Assembly (NCBI GenBank): GCA_963677785.2
Contig: CAXXDH010000003.1
Location: 3,286,001-3,350,000 of the forward strand
DNA: 64,000 nt
From: G963665495 sp963677785
Lineage (GTDB): Bacteria > Desulfobacterota > Desulfovibrionia > Desulfovibrionales > Desulfovibrionaceae
Reading direction: 5' to 3'
Of this stretch, positions 1-7,845 are shown one piece after another. Each line of letters opens with the position of its first letter. Position 1 is the first letter of the stretch. The notes below the pieces were generated by a model. The model was given only the letters and a program-made list of their open reading frames with translations, was not told the DNA's origin and searched no databases. The position numbers were made by a program, and so were the translations under genes.

Positions 1-649
1 AGTATTGCTCCGGGTCCATGTTTTTAACGTCGGTAATGAAGAAGTCGATAAAGGGCAGCGCTTCTTCCACCACATCCCACTTGACGTTCAACGAGGATTC
101 CACGCAGGTATGAATTTTCTGCTTTTTACAGGCTTTGAGCAGCTCCAGGGTGAATTGGGGCTGCACAAAGGCCTCTCCGCCGCTGATGGTTACGCCGCCG
201 CCGGTTTCCTTGAAGAAATCCAGGTCCTTGAGAATTTCTTCCATCACTTCCGCCACGGTCATTTCCTTGCCCATGACCGTCAGGCTGTCGGCAGGGCAGG
301 CTTCCACGCAGGCAAAGCAACCGGTACAGAGATCGCGGTTGATGGCGCTGACCTGATTGGCGTCGTTGCGTATGAACAGCTCATCGGCGTTCAGAGGGCA
401 GGCTGAAAGACACTGTCCGCATTTGTCAACGCCAATGCAACGTGCCGGATAGACGCCGATCTCCGGACGGCTGTTCTGGCTTTCAGGATTGCAACACCAC
501 AGGCATTTGAGGGGGCAGCCTTTGAGAAAGATCGAAGTGCGCGTTCCGGGTCCGTCATGAACCGTATAGCGTTGTATATCGAATACTATACCTTTGCAGT
601 CCATGTCAGGTTTGAAGTTCGTAGGTTCTACCCGTGGTTCGTAATGCAT
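1..649 (-). CDS. Glycyl radical enzyme activating enzyme (radical SAM), 3' end outside window
   Basis: Partial gene; the ATG is at 649 and the reading frame runs off the window start. The visible 216 residues begin MHYEPRVEP and carry the radical-SAM motif in GCPLKCLWCC (CxxxCxxC). Two ferredoxin-type cysteine sets follow (CIGVDKCGQCLSACP and CTGCFACVEACP), then the GGGVTISGGEA segment. This is the layout of activases that install the glycyl radical using S-adenosylmethionine and a [4Fe-4S] cluster. It lies 118 bp downstream of the glycyl radical enzyme on the same strand, so it is almost certainly its dedicated activase. The family is secure; the partner enzyme's substrate is not known. Confidence 0.93.
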   Translation of the reverse strand, partial: MHYEPRVEPTNFKPDMDCKGIVFDIQRYTVHDGPGTRTSIFLKGCPLKCLWCCNPESQNSRPEIGVYPARCIGVDKCGQCLSACPLNADELFIRNDANQVSAINRDLCTGCFACVEACPADSLTVMGKEMTVAEVMEEILKDLDFFKETGGGVTISGGEAFVQPQFTLELLKACKKQKIHTCVESSLNVKWDVVEEALPFIDFFITDVKNMDPEQY

Positions 650-767
650 AGTTCATTTCCTTTGTAAACTCGGATTTGCGGCTGTCCCGATTTTGATGCG
701 CAGCGGCCTTGCGGACCGCTGCGCTGTTATACAGTCTGTCGGACCAGATGTCCGGGGCCTGATACAG

Positions 768-3305
768 TTAAAGCTCCAACTCGGTCCTTTCCAATATATC
801 CTGCTGTACGGACGGGTCAAGTTCGGTAAAGAAGGCGCTGTATCCGGCTACGCGGACTATAAGTCCTTTATACTTTTCGGGATTTTTAATGGCGTCCTCC
901 AGTGTGTCGCGGCTGATGACATTTATCTGGTTGTGCATGCCCTTGCGCTGGAAGTAGACCTTCATCATGCCGATGAAGTTTTCGTCTCCCACTTCCCCGG
1001 AAATGGTGGACGGACTGAACTTCATGTTCAGCAGCGTTCCGTTGGAGGCTATGCCGTGGTCCAGGGTTGAGACGGATTTGACCAGAGCCGTGGGGCCGGA
1101 CACATCGTGAGATCCGCGGCTGTTATGTACGGGCGATACGCCGTCCGCAACCGGTTCTCCGGCTTTGCGGCCGTCCAGGCTGGCCCAGGTTATGGCGCCC
1201 AGCGGTACGTTGGCCGAGACCGGATACAATCCGGCCTGGAACTCGCCGCCGTGGGCAGTGGGCCGGCGTTCCAGCAGCTTGCAATAGACCTTGGCGCCGT
1301 AGCGGGCCAGTTCGTCGGCATAGGGGTCGTCATTGCCGTAATGATGTACTTTGCTGCTGTTGATCAGCGCGTACAGGGGCTCAAAGCCTTCCCAGTTGTG
1401 TTCCAGGGCTTGCAGCAGGTCGGAGCCGCTGCAGGCCTTTTGTTCGAAAACCAGCTGTTTGACGGCGCTCAGGCCGTCGGCCACATTTGCAACTCCCACA
1501 CCCTGCGGGCCGATGAAATTGTAGCGGGCGCCTCCGGCAGTGACATCTTTGCCCTTGTCTATGCAATCGTCGATCAAAAGCGAGAGATAGGGCAGGGGCT
1601 TGCGGGTCTGGTGGGCGATATCCATGGAGTTTTCAGCCATGACCAGACGGTCCACCCAGTAGCGCATCTGCTTTTCATAGGCTTCCTTGACCTGGTCGAA
1701 GCTGGTGAAATCCGCCAGGGAGCCTGTTTGCAGGCCCAGCTGGGTGCCTGCACCGGCACAAACCGCGTATCGGGGGCATTCCTTGCTGCAGCCTATGCAC
1801 TTGCCGTTGTTCATCGCCAGTTCGAGCACCTTGTTCAGATTGAAAAAGGCCGCATCGTGCCAGCCGTATTCGCGTCCTTCGGAATTGGGTTCAACGCAGC
1901 CCAGCGCACCGTAATCGCGCGAGTCTTCTATGGTTCGCCCGCGGTTGACCATGGACGGAATAATGATTTCGTCGTTGAAGAACGAGGGCATTCCCAACCC
2001 CATTTTGGCGGCTTTGGTCACCTTGATCCACCATTCGTGCGGCGAATTGGCGTGCCAGCGGCTGGTCATCCAGGGGGCGTTGAGCCGTACGTGCACCAGG
2101 GCTTCCACGCACATGAAGGAGAGCTCGTTGGTGGCGTCTTCACCCTCCGGAGTCAGACCGCCCACCGTCAGAGAGGGGCCGCCCAGTTCCACGCCGCCAA
2201 AGGCCTTGGTGGAGCCGGAATCGCGGACTTTGGTCAGCTCGCTGATTTTGATCCAGGCGTTTTCAATGAGTTCCTGTACAAAGTCGTTGGTGATGGCGCC
2301 GTCGGCAATGTCCTTTTTGTAGAAAGGGTACATGTGCTGGTCAAAGCGGCCCCAGTGGATGGAATGTCCGTTGCCTTCGATGGTGATGGCCATGGTCAGC
2401 ATCCACCACAGCTGCAGCGCTTCCCAGAACGTCCGGGGCGGATTTTCGGCAGTCCATTCCAGGTTTTCCGCCATTTGAAGCAGTTCTTTTGCCCGTGGCT
2501 GTTCTTCCGTCCCCGCCAGTTTACGCGCCAGTTCCGCATAACGGCGGGTGTAGGTCATGATGCCCTCCAGGCAGATCAACTGGGCGTCATAGAATTCTTG
2601 TTTGGCAATATCCTCCGGAATGCATGGATCCAGCTGGTCCATTTTTTGTTCAATCTGCGTCATGAGGCCTTTCCAGCCCAGGGCGTATATCTTCTCATAG
2701 CGGGCGGACGTGTGTCCGATTCCCCCGAAGAAATAGTTGCCCAGCAGATAAACGCCCTTGCCGTAAGCTCCCGTTCCCTTGAGTGCGGTTTCCGGCATGA
2801 TGGCTTTGGCCAGGTCGTGAACCGTTTCATTTTTCCAGAACTCCCGGATGCCCTTGAGTTGCTTTTTGGTCTCGTCGCTGATGAGGAAGCGGTCGCCTTT
2901 GCGTTCCTCGAACGGTTGGTTTTCCATTTCATCAACAAGCCACTCGTAGGAAAATTCCGGAAAAACCGGCGCACAGCGCGGCGGCGCGGCCATGTTGCCC
3001 GCAATCAGCTCGTAGGGGCCGATTTGAATGGAAATCTGTTGCAGCACATGTCGGAAGCATTCGGCGCAACGGATAATATACGGTTTGTTCTTGTTTTCCT
3101 GGAGTTTTTCTGTCCACAGCAACGCACGTTCCGCCGAAATCGACAACGGAGTGTCCAGGAACTGTTTGCGCCAGGCGTTGATACGTACGAACGGAGAAGG
3201 GGTTTCAGTCAAGCCGGACGTACCGGTGCCGTAATCCTGGTCTATGGGGTCATACCCTTTCAGGATTACGGAATTTTTTTGTACGGATGGTGCTACCTGC
3301 GACAT
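768..3305 (-). CDS. Glycyl radical enzyme (lyase/dehydratase/decarboxylase class), substrate unassigned
   Basis: 845 aa. The C-terminal radical loop RVAGYSA puts the glycyl radical at G821. The catalytic thiyl site is GCVEP with C470 and E472, the C-x-E pattern of dehydratases, CutC, sulfonate lyases and arylacetate decarboxylases, rather than the CC pair of pyruvate formate-lyase. A cysteine-rich insertion follows the active site: C503, C506, C510 and C516. The start ATG has an upstream GGAGGAAG. No microcompartment, TRAP transporter or dehydrogenase genes flank it within the window. Alternatives are isethionate or DHPS sulfite-lyase, CutC, a diol dehydratase or HypD. The residues I expect for isethionate binding were not found at the aligned positions, but the alignment was done by eye. 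Confidence 0.88.
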   Translation of the reverse strand: MSQVAPSVQKNSVILKGYDPIDQDYGTGTSGLTETPSPFVRINAWRKQFLDTPLSISAERALLWTEKLQENKNKPYIIRCAECFRHVLQQISIQIGPYELIAGNMAAPPRCAPVFPEFSYEWLVDEMENQPFEERKGDRFLISDETKKQLKGIREFWKNETVHDLAKAIMPETALKGTGAYGKGVYLLGNYFFGGIGHTSARYEKIYALGWKGLMTQIEQKMDQLDPCIPEDIAKQEFYDAQLICLEGIMTYTRRYAELARKLAGTEEQPRAKELLQMAENLEWTAENPPRTFWEALQLWWMLTMAITIEGNGHSIHWGRFDQHMYPFYKKDIADGAITNDFVQELIENAWIKISELTKVRDSGSTKAFGGVELGGPSLTVGGLTPEGEDATNELSFMCVEALVHVRLNAPWMTSRWHANSPHEWWIKVTKAAKMGLGMPSFFNDEIIIPSMVNRGRTIEDSRDYGALGCVEPNSEGREYGWHDAAFFNLNKVLELAMNNGKCIGCSKECPRYAVCAGAGTQLGLQTGSLADFTSFDQVKEAYEKQMRYWVDRLVMAENSMDIAHQTRKPLPYLSLLIDDCIDKGKDVTAGGARYNFIGPQGVGVANVADGLSAVKQLVFEQKACSGSDLLQALEHNWEGFEPLYALINSSKVHHYGNDDPYADELARYGAKVYCKLLERRPTAHGGEFQAGLYPVSANVPLGAITWASLDGRKAGEPVADGVSPVHNSRGSHDVSGPTALVKSVSTLDHGIASNGTLLNMKFSPSTISGEVGDENFIGMMKVYFQRKGMHNQINVISRDTLEDAIKNPEKYKGLIVRVAGYSAFFTELDPSVQQDILERTELEL

Positions 3306-3411
3306 GATCTTCCTCCATGTTGTAACAGGTTGTCTTTGAGAATCCCCAGGCTTTCATGTTTCTGCAAAAAACAACAGTCCAGGGTTCTGGAACCAGTCCT
3401 TTTGTTGTTAT

Positions 3412-3427
3412 GTAACCAATCGATTAC
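3412..3427. promoter_or_regulatory. Candidate operator palindrome upstream of the glycyl radical enzyme
   Basis: GTAACCAATCGATTAC is an imperfect 16-bp palindrome (GTAAcC/GATTAC arms), 107 bp upstream of the glycyl radical enzyme start on the minus strand. Its symmetry suits a dimeric repressor or activator. No regulator gene lies beside it, so its identity is unknown. Confidence 0.3.
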
Positions 3428-3555
3428 TTGCTATCAAGCTTTTTCAAAAAAAAGAGGTAGAGCGTCAGCCGGCTGGTTCAATTGCAATCAGTGAAAAACG
3501 ACCGGAGAATGCGGGAAGGGATGTGTTGGTAACTGTTCAGAGAGGTGTCTTCGCT

Positions 3556-4683
3556 CTAAGCGGATTCGATCCATTGCCGCAGCAAAGAAGGGAGTTTGTC
3601 GAACTCGCTGCCTTGAACCAGCTGTACGCCGTATTGCCTGCAGCGGTTGCTGTGGGCTCTTTTCAAGGGACGGTAACTGATGAACATGGTTTTGACGTAC
3701 GCGCCGCCAAGTGCGTTAGCAAGGGATTGGAGCGTGTTGATGGCTTCACCGGCGGCCATGGTGTCGGCGTCGGCATTTTTTGTGCGGCACTCGATAAGAA
3801 ACAACCGGTTGCGGGCCGTAAACATCACGTCGACTTCGCTGGAGAGATTGCCGGCGTCATGTACGCGGGCGTTGGCGGCCAAATCGCCTACATCGACTGC
3901 GGGCCGCAGTTTGTTCAATACGCAAAGCACATGTTGCTGCAGCCAGCCGCCGTTGGCATAGAAGCGGCTGTCCTCGTCAGGAAAATACAGCGTGCCCATC
4001 TGGCTGTCCCAGTCCAGGAATCCGGCTGCTTTGAACAGCTGCAGCAGCTCGAGAAAATCCATGCTGCGCAAATGGGAAGAGGCCATCTCAGTACGCAGTT
4101 CGGCCAGGGCTTCCTGCGCGTACCAGTTGAGATGGCAATAGCTCTTGCCGCGCTTTTTGAGATCGCCGACAAGTTGTTCGGTCAGGGAACGTTCCTCACG
4201 GTTCAGATAGCCCTTGGAATGCGCTCCCAGCGTGCAGCCGTAGGCGGTCAGAAAGCTGCGGATGTTCAGAACGTTGGGCAGGGCATCCTGGACGAGTTCC
4301 GGAAAAAGCATGACGCGGCGGTCATGACGGGTGTCAATGAAGAATATTTCCCGGCCCTGGTCGCTGAACGCCTTGTAGGCCTCCAGAGCCAGTAGCCGGA
4401 AACCGCCGCTGACGTTCAGGCTTATGGGGGACTTTGCGTAATCACTGAGGAGCTGATGTAAAACATCGCGAATAACATCGCTGTTCCAGGCGGATACGGC
4501 ATGCTGCTGTACGGAGATGCCGAGTTCCCGGCAAAGCCTGAGTATCGGCCTGGCCGCGGATTGCATGTCGCCGGGAATAAGCAATTCCACTTGCCTGGGG
4601 CGCGTTTTCAAGTCGAGCAGAGGGATGATATTCGGTATCAGCTGCTCAGAGACAAGGCAGCAGTGCGTTCCGGTTCCTTTCAT
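3556..4683 (-). CDS. Card1-like (DUF1887) CARF-domain nuclease family protein, orphan
   Basis: 375 aa, close to the roughly 370 aa of Card1-type proteins. Residues 1-130 look like a CARF domain: HCCLVSEQLIPN at the N terminus, the ligand-loop motif LNVSGGFRLLALEAY (89-103) and IFFIDT. CARF domains bind cyclic oligoadenylates made by type III CRISPR systems. The C-terminal part resembles the PD-(D/E)xK nuclease fold, with GGWLQ (245-249), EVDVMF (283-288) and LIECRTK (296-302). The usual GGWLE and ExK are GGWLQ and ECR here, so the catalytic Lys is replaced by R300. It is monocistronic, with no cas gene or array within 60 kb on the visible side. Family call firm; activity uncertain. Confidence 0.82.
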   Translation of the reverse strand: MKGTGTHCCLVSEQLIPNIIPLLDLKTRPRQVELLIPGDMQSAARPILRLCRELGISVQQHAVSAWNSDVIRDVLHQLLSDYAKSPISLNVSGGFRLLALEAYKAFSDQGREIFFIDTRHDRRVMLFPELVQDALPNVLNIRSFLTAYGCTLGAHSKGYLNREERSLTEQLVGDLKKRGKSYCHLNWYAQEALAELRTEMASSHLRSMDFLELLQLFKAAGFLDWDSQMGTLYFPDEDSRFYANGGWLQQHVLCVLNKLRPAVDVGDLAANARVHDAGNLSSEVDVMFTARNRLFLIECRTKNADADTMAAGEAINTLQSLANALGGAYVKTMFISYRPLKRAHSNRCRQYGVQLVQGSEFDKLPSLLRQWIESA

Positions 4684-4710
4684 CGGTAGTCCCTTTTATA
4701 TGCATAATAC

Positions 4711-4738
4711 GCGGCGCAGGACTCGTTAGCCTGCCGCC
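4711..4738. promoter_or_regulatory. Hairpin upstream of the Card1-like gene
   Basis: GCGGCGCAGG and CCTGCCGC form an imperfect stem with a 9-nt loop, 28 bp upstream of the Card1-like start codon. It could be a 5' UTR structure or an operator. No T-tract follows on either strand, so it is not a standard terminator. Confidence 0.25.
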
Positions 4739-4861
4739 GTCAAGCCTTTCAACTGTTACAGCCCTATCCAACTCGGCGAGTTAGCGCAATACGTTTTTTT
4801 AAACTTCGTACCATTGCGGAGAAGAGAGTGATTCTATTTGGGAAATGAAATCTGGTGCTTT

Positions 4862-4902
4862 TAAAAATAAAAAACCCCCTTCCGCTTGTGGCGAAAGGGG
4901 GT
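4862..4902 (-). terminator. Rho-independent terminator of the nhaD transcript
   Basis: Read on the minus strand, ACCCCCTTTCGCC pairs with the GGAAGGGGGT arm and is followed by a T-rich tract (TTTTTTATTTTT). It begins 24 bp after the antiporter stop codon and ends that transcript. Confidence 0.85.
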
Positions 4903-4926
4903 GAACAGACGGAAAACGCCGTAGGT

Positions 4927-6435
4927 TTAGAAGAAAACGAACGTTGTTATGATGAACAAGGGGACCAGGATGCCGCCGGACCAGGCCATGTAGCCGAAGA
5001 AGCTGGGCATCTTGATGTTCTGGGATTCGGCGATGGACCGTACCATGAAGTTCGGGGCATTGCCGATGTAAGTGTTGGCGCCCATGAACACCGCACCCGC
5101 GGAAATGGCCATGAGCGTATGGGACATGTCGCCCATCAGGTGGACGGCATCGCCGCCGGCAGTGTTGAAGAAGACCAGGTAGGTCGGCGCGTTGTCCAGG
5201 AAGCTGGACAGAGCGCCCGTGAGCCAGAAGAACATTGTGTTGACGGGTTCGCCGTTATGCGAAACCAGGGCGATGATGCCTTTCAGCGCACCATGTTCGC
5301 CAGCCTTGAGAATGGCGATGGCGGGAATCATGGATATAAAGATACCGAAAAACAGTTTGCCCACTTCGAGAATCGGAAACCAGTCGAATTCGTTCTTGAT
5401 GCGGGTTTCGGACTTGGTCAGCTTCATGGAAAGACCTGCGATGCAAAGCAGCAGCACATCGCGGGTAAGGTTTTGCAGTTCGACTTGCACATGGTAGACA
5501 TCGATCGACGTGCCGGGGTGCCAGATGCCACTCATGAGCACGGATGCGACAACACCGAGGAGCAGCAGCAGGTTGACGCCGCCGTCGATGCCGAGTTTTT
5601 CGCCTGTATTATTGTCCGGAGCTGCGGGTTTGCCTTCTTTGGCGTACAGAATTGTGTCCGCGATGAAGTAGGCAACCAGCAGAATGGAGGCGACGAAACA
5701 CATGGGAATGAACAGGTGGACAGTGGTCCAGAAAAAGGAGACGCCTTTCAGGAATCCCAGGAACAGTGGCGGATCGCCCAGAGGCGTCAGGGAGCCGCCG
5801 ATGTTGGCAACGAGAAAAATCAGAAATACAATGGTGTGGACTTTATACTTGCGGTGCGCGTTGGCGCGGATCAGGGGGCGGATAAGCAGCATGGCCGCAC
5901 CCGTGGTTCCCATCCAGCTGGCCAGGACGGTACCTATCAGCAGAACCAGCGTATTGACGGAAGGCTTGCCCACCAGCGAACCGGTCAAGCGTACGCCGCC
6001 GGCCACCGTAAACAGGGCCAGGAGCAGAATGATAAATGGGACGTACTCCAGGAGAATCGTATGTAGCAGCTCGAACATGGCCAGGGAAAAGCCGAATTTG
6101 ATTGTAAACGGTACGAGAAAGGCGAGCCCCCAGAAGACGGATATCTTGCCGAAGTGATGATGCCAGATGTGCGGAATCGTCAGCGGCATGATGGCGATGG
6201 AAAGGAGCATGCAGACAAAAGGAATGACCCAGGGAGCGGAAAGCAGGCTTCCGTCCAGATGGGGTGCACCGCCGTGGTGCTCGCCGCCGTGACCGGCGTC
6301 GGCATGGCTTTCGGCAGCAGCCGCGTGTTGCCCCGCAGCCTGGTCCGCCGCCGCGTGCGACAGCCCCGGGTTGACGCAAATGGTCAACAATACCGCAAGA
6401 GAGAATAATACCATTAATATGTTACGTCGCTTCAC
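4927..6435 (-). CDS. nhaD: NhaD-type Na+/H+ antiporter
   Basis: About 502 aa. The start is taken as GTG at 6435 because CGGAGG sits 9 nt upstream and the protein then opens with a signal-like KRRNILMVLFSLAVLLT. A longer reading from 6648 adds 71 residues with no membrane or signal character. A His-rich extracytoplasmic stretch follows the signal (around residues 36-58, HADAGHGGEHHGG), then about a dozen hydrophobic segments. These include ARLT-like GGVRLTGSLVGKPS, GSLTPLGDPPLFLGFL and the C-terminal NAPNFMVRSIAE, typical of the NhaD/ArsB superfamily. It exchanges Na+ for H+ across the inner membrane. It lies 161 bp downstream of uspA and is probably co-transcribed; a strong terminator follows. 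Fits the Na+-linked ATPase elsewhere in the window. Confidence 0.85.
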   Translation of the reverse strand: MKRRNILMVLFSLAVLLTICVNPGLSHAAADQAAGQHAAAAESHADAGHGGEHHGGAPHLDGSLLSAPWVIPFVCMLLSIAIMPLTIPHIWHHHFGKISVFWGLAFLVPFTIKFGFSLAMFELLHTILLEYVPFIILLLALFTVAGGVRLTGSLVGKPSVNTLVLLIGTVLASWMGTTGAAMLLIRPLIRANAHRKYKVHTIVFLIFLVANIGGSLTPLGDPPLFLGFLKGVSFFWTTVHLFIPMCFVASILLVAYFIADTILYAKEGKPAAPDNNTGEKLGIDGGVNLLLLLGVVASVLMSGIWHPGTSIDVYHVQVELQNLTRDVLLLCIAGLSMKLTKSETRIKNEFDWFPILEVGKLFFGIFISMIPAIAILKAGEHGALKGIIALVSHNGEPVNTMFFWLTGALSSFLDNAPTYLVFFNTAGGDAVHLMGDMSHTLMAISAGAVFMGANTYIGNAPNFMVRSIAESQNIKMPSFFGYMAWSGGILVPLFIITTFVFF

Positions 6436-6596
6436 CTTGAAATGCCTCCGTGTTTGAACTTCCTGAAATGTAACCCCGATGCATAGCTGTCTGCCGCGCG
6501 GATGCCTGTTTGCCCTGCGTTGAGAAGTGCACCACACTTCGGACAAAGCCGGATGCCCGACCCCTGACGCGCCGGCAGGATGCGTTGCGTTTTCCT

Positions 6597-7019
6597 TTAG
6601 CGTACAACCAATACAGGCAGCTTGGCGAGATGCAAAACCTGATGGCACACGCTGCCGACGAACAGTCCTTCAAAATCCGAAAGCCCGCGAGAGCCGAGTA
6701 CGATACCGTCGCAGCCGACCTCTTCGCAGGTTTGAATTATCTTTTCAGCAGGACGGCCCATGGCGATTTTTTCAGTGAACGAGACGCCGTCTTGCGTCAG
6801 AAGATCCCTGTAGGGTTTGAGCATGGCTTCAGCCTGGGCAATGGATTCCTGGACGAGCTCTTTTTTCGAGTCGCCGCCTATAAGCTCCGAAATAGGGGCA
6901 TAGGCATGAAAGAGCACGACTTCAGCTCCTTGCGAACGTGCTATGCCGCGCGCATAGAGGACCGCTTTTTTGGAATGTTCGGATCCATCTACCGGTAACA
7001 GAATTTTTTTGAAAAACAT
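6597..7019 (-). CDS. Universal stress protein, UspA family
   Basis: 140 aa single-domain Usp. The N-terminal KKILLPVDGSEHSKKA is the first strand and nucleotide-contacting Asp. The ATP-binding pattern G-2x-G-9x-G-S is intact at G109, G112 and G122-S123, so an ATP-binding member is likely. The ATG at 7019 is preferred over a TTG two codons earlier, because GGGAG lies 6 nt upstream. It precedes nhaD on the same strand. Pairing of Usp domains with ion transporters is common, but regulation of this antiporter is inference. Confidence 0.92.
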   Translation of the reverse strand: MFFKKILLPVDGSEHSKKAVLYARGIARSQGAEVVLFHAYAPISELIGGDSKKELVQESIAQAEAMLKPYRDLLTQDGVSFTEKIAMGRPAEKIIQTCEEVGCDGIVLGSRGLSDFEGLFVGSVCHQVLHLAKLPVLVVR

Positions 7020-7698
7020 GGGCAACTCCCTTTTTCTACAGAGGTGTTGAAAGCGTCAGCCGCTTCCCGTGCACGCGATTGTGCTAACTCCTCGTGCGAG
7101 TACATCGTTGCGGAACTGCTGCTCTGAGAGTTCCTTGCTGGTTACGTCTGGCATACAATACGGTTTTTCTACCGTTGGAGTAATGAGACAAGCAAATAAA
7201 TAATCCATCTAAGCAATTACAAAACTGTATCCATCCAGATGCTCCTCAATACAATAAAAAAATATCATACACTCCATTAGAGAGCCCATGTCTTGAAGAG
7301 GAACCGGATAAACAGTTGAAACAGTTACACACCAGGCAGTGAAAGCACGCAAGAGTTTCCGAGCCATGCACTGTGGTGTGGAAAAAAGACCAAAACAGCT
7401 GGCCTGGTCCAGTACGACAGTGATGCGTTATGTCAAAGAACAAAGGATATTGTCGTAAATGAGCAAATACCCAGAGCAGGGATACCCAAATATCCGAGGA
7501 AGTTCAAGCACTCATTATTGTATTTGGTTGTGTACCTGTTAAAAAAAGCTCGTTTTTACAAAATGTTATAGAAGAGTTAGTATGTGATTTTTTTCACAAA
7601 ATGCGAAAAACAAGCATCTGCGAAGGCGTGGGTCAAATTGTCTCTGCAATAATAACAGTTTATCGATACTGGTCGAATATGTGAAAAATTGGTTTTGC
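7020..7698. other. AT-rich spacer with no credible gene
   Basis: About 680 bp between uspA and the glutamate synthase promoter. It is visibly richer in A+T than its flanks, with many stops in all frames. A short plus-strand stretch near 7330-7450 translates to a vaguely helix-turn-helix-like peptide (QLAWSSTTVMRYVKE) but has no start signal and no recognisable family. It may be the residue of a lost gene. Confidence 0.5.
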
Positions 7699-7727
7699 TT
7701 GACAGCATTATTTACAGCAAGGTAATT
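7699..7727 (+). promoter_or_regulatory. Candidate sigma-70 promoter of the glutamate synthase operon
   Basis: TTGACA at 7699-7704 is followed after 17 bp by GTAATT (or TAATTT one base later). It lies about 120 bp upstream of the first glutamate synthase gene in the AT-rich spacer. The perfect -35 box supports it; the -10 is imperfect. Confidence 0.5.
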
Positions 7728-7845
7728 TTCAAAATAATGTCAGAATTATTTGGTAGCCTTTTCCCAATTTTGTTCGAACGCTTCGTGGCCATATGAATGT
7801 GTCTCGAGTGACTGATCTGGAAAACCGTTTCGCGAGGAGGGCGTC

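Noticed and set aside
768..3305. Assignment of the glycyl radical enzyme as choline TMA-lyase (CutC) or isethionate lyase
   Set aside because: No microcompartment, transporter or aldehyde dehydrogenase neighbours are visible, and diagnostic substrate residues could not be confirmed by eye; left unassigned.
3306..3400. Possible sigma-54 promoter for the glycyl radical enzyme
   Set aside because: The best GG...GC pair on the minus strand has spacing two bases too long.
1107..3494. 795-codon plus-strand open frame opposite the glycyl radical enzyme
   Set aside because: Shadow of the real minus-strand gene, which has the catalytic motifs; the plus-strand product matches nothing.
6436..6648. 71-residue N-terminal extension of NhaD
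   Set aside because: Not membrane- or signal-like; the GTG at 6435 has a good ribosome-binding site and opens a signal peptide.
7240..7500. Possible insertion-sequence or regulator remnant
   Set aside because: No inverted terminal repeats or target duplication found, and the helix-turn-helix-like peptide is too short to support a call.
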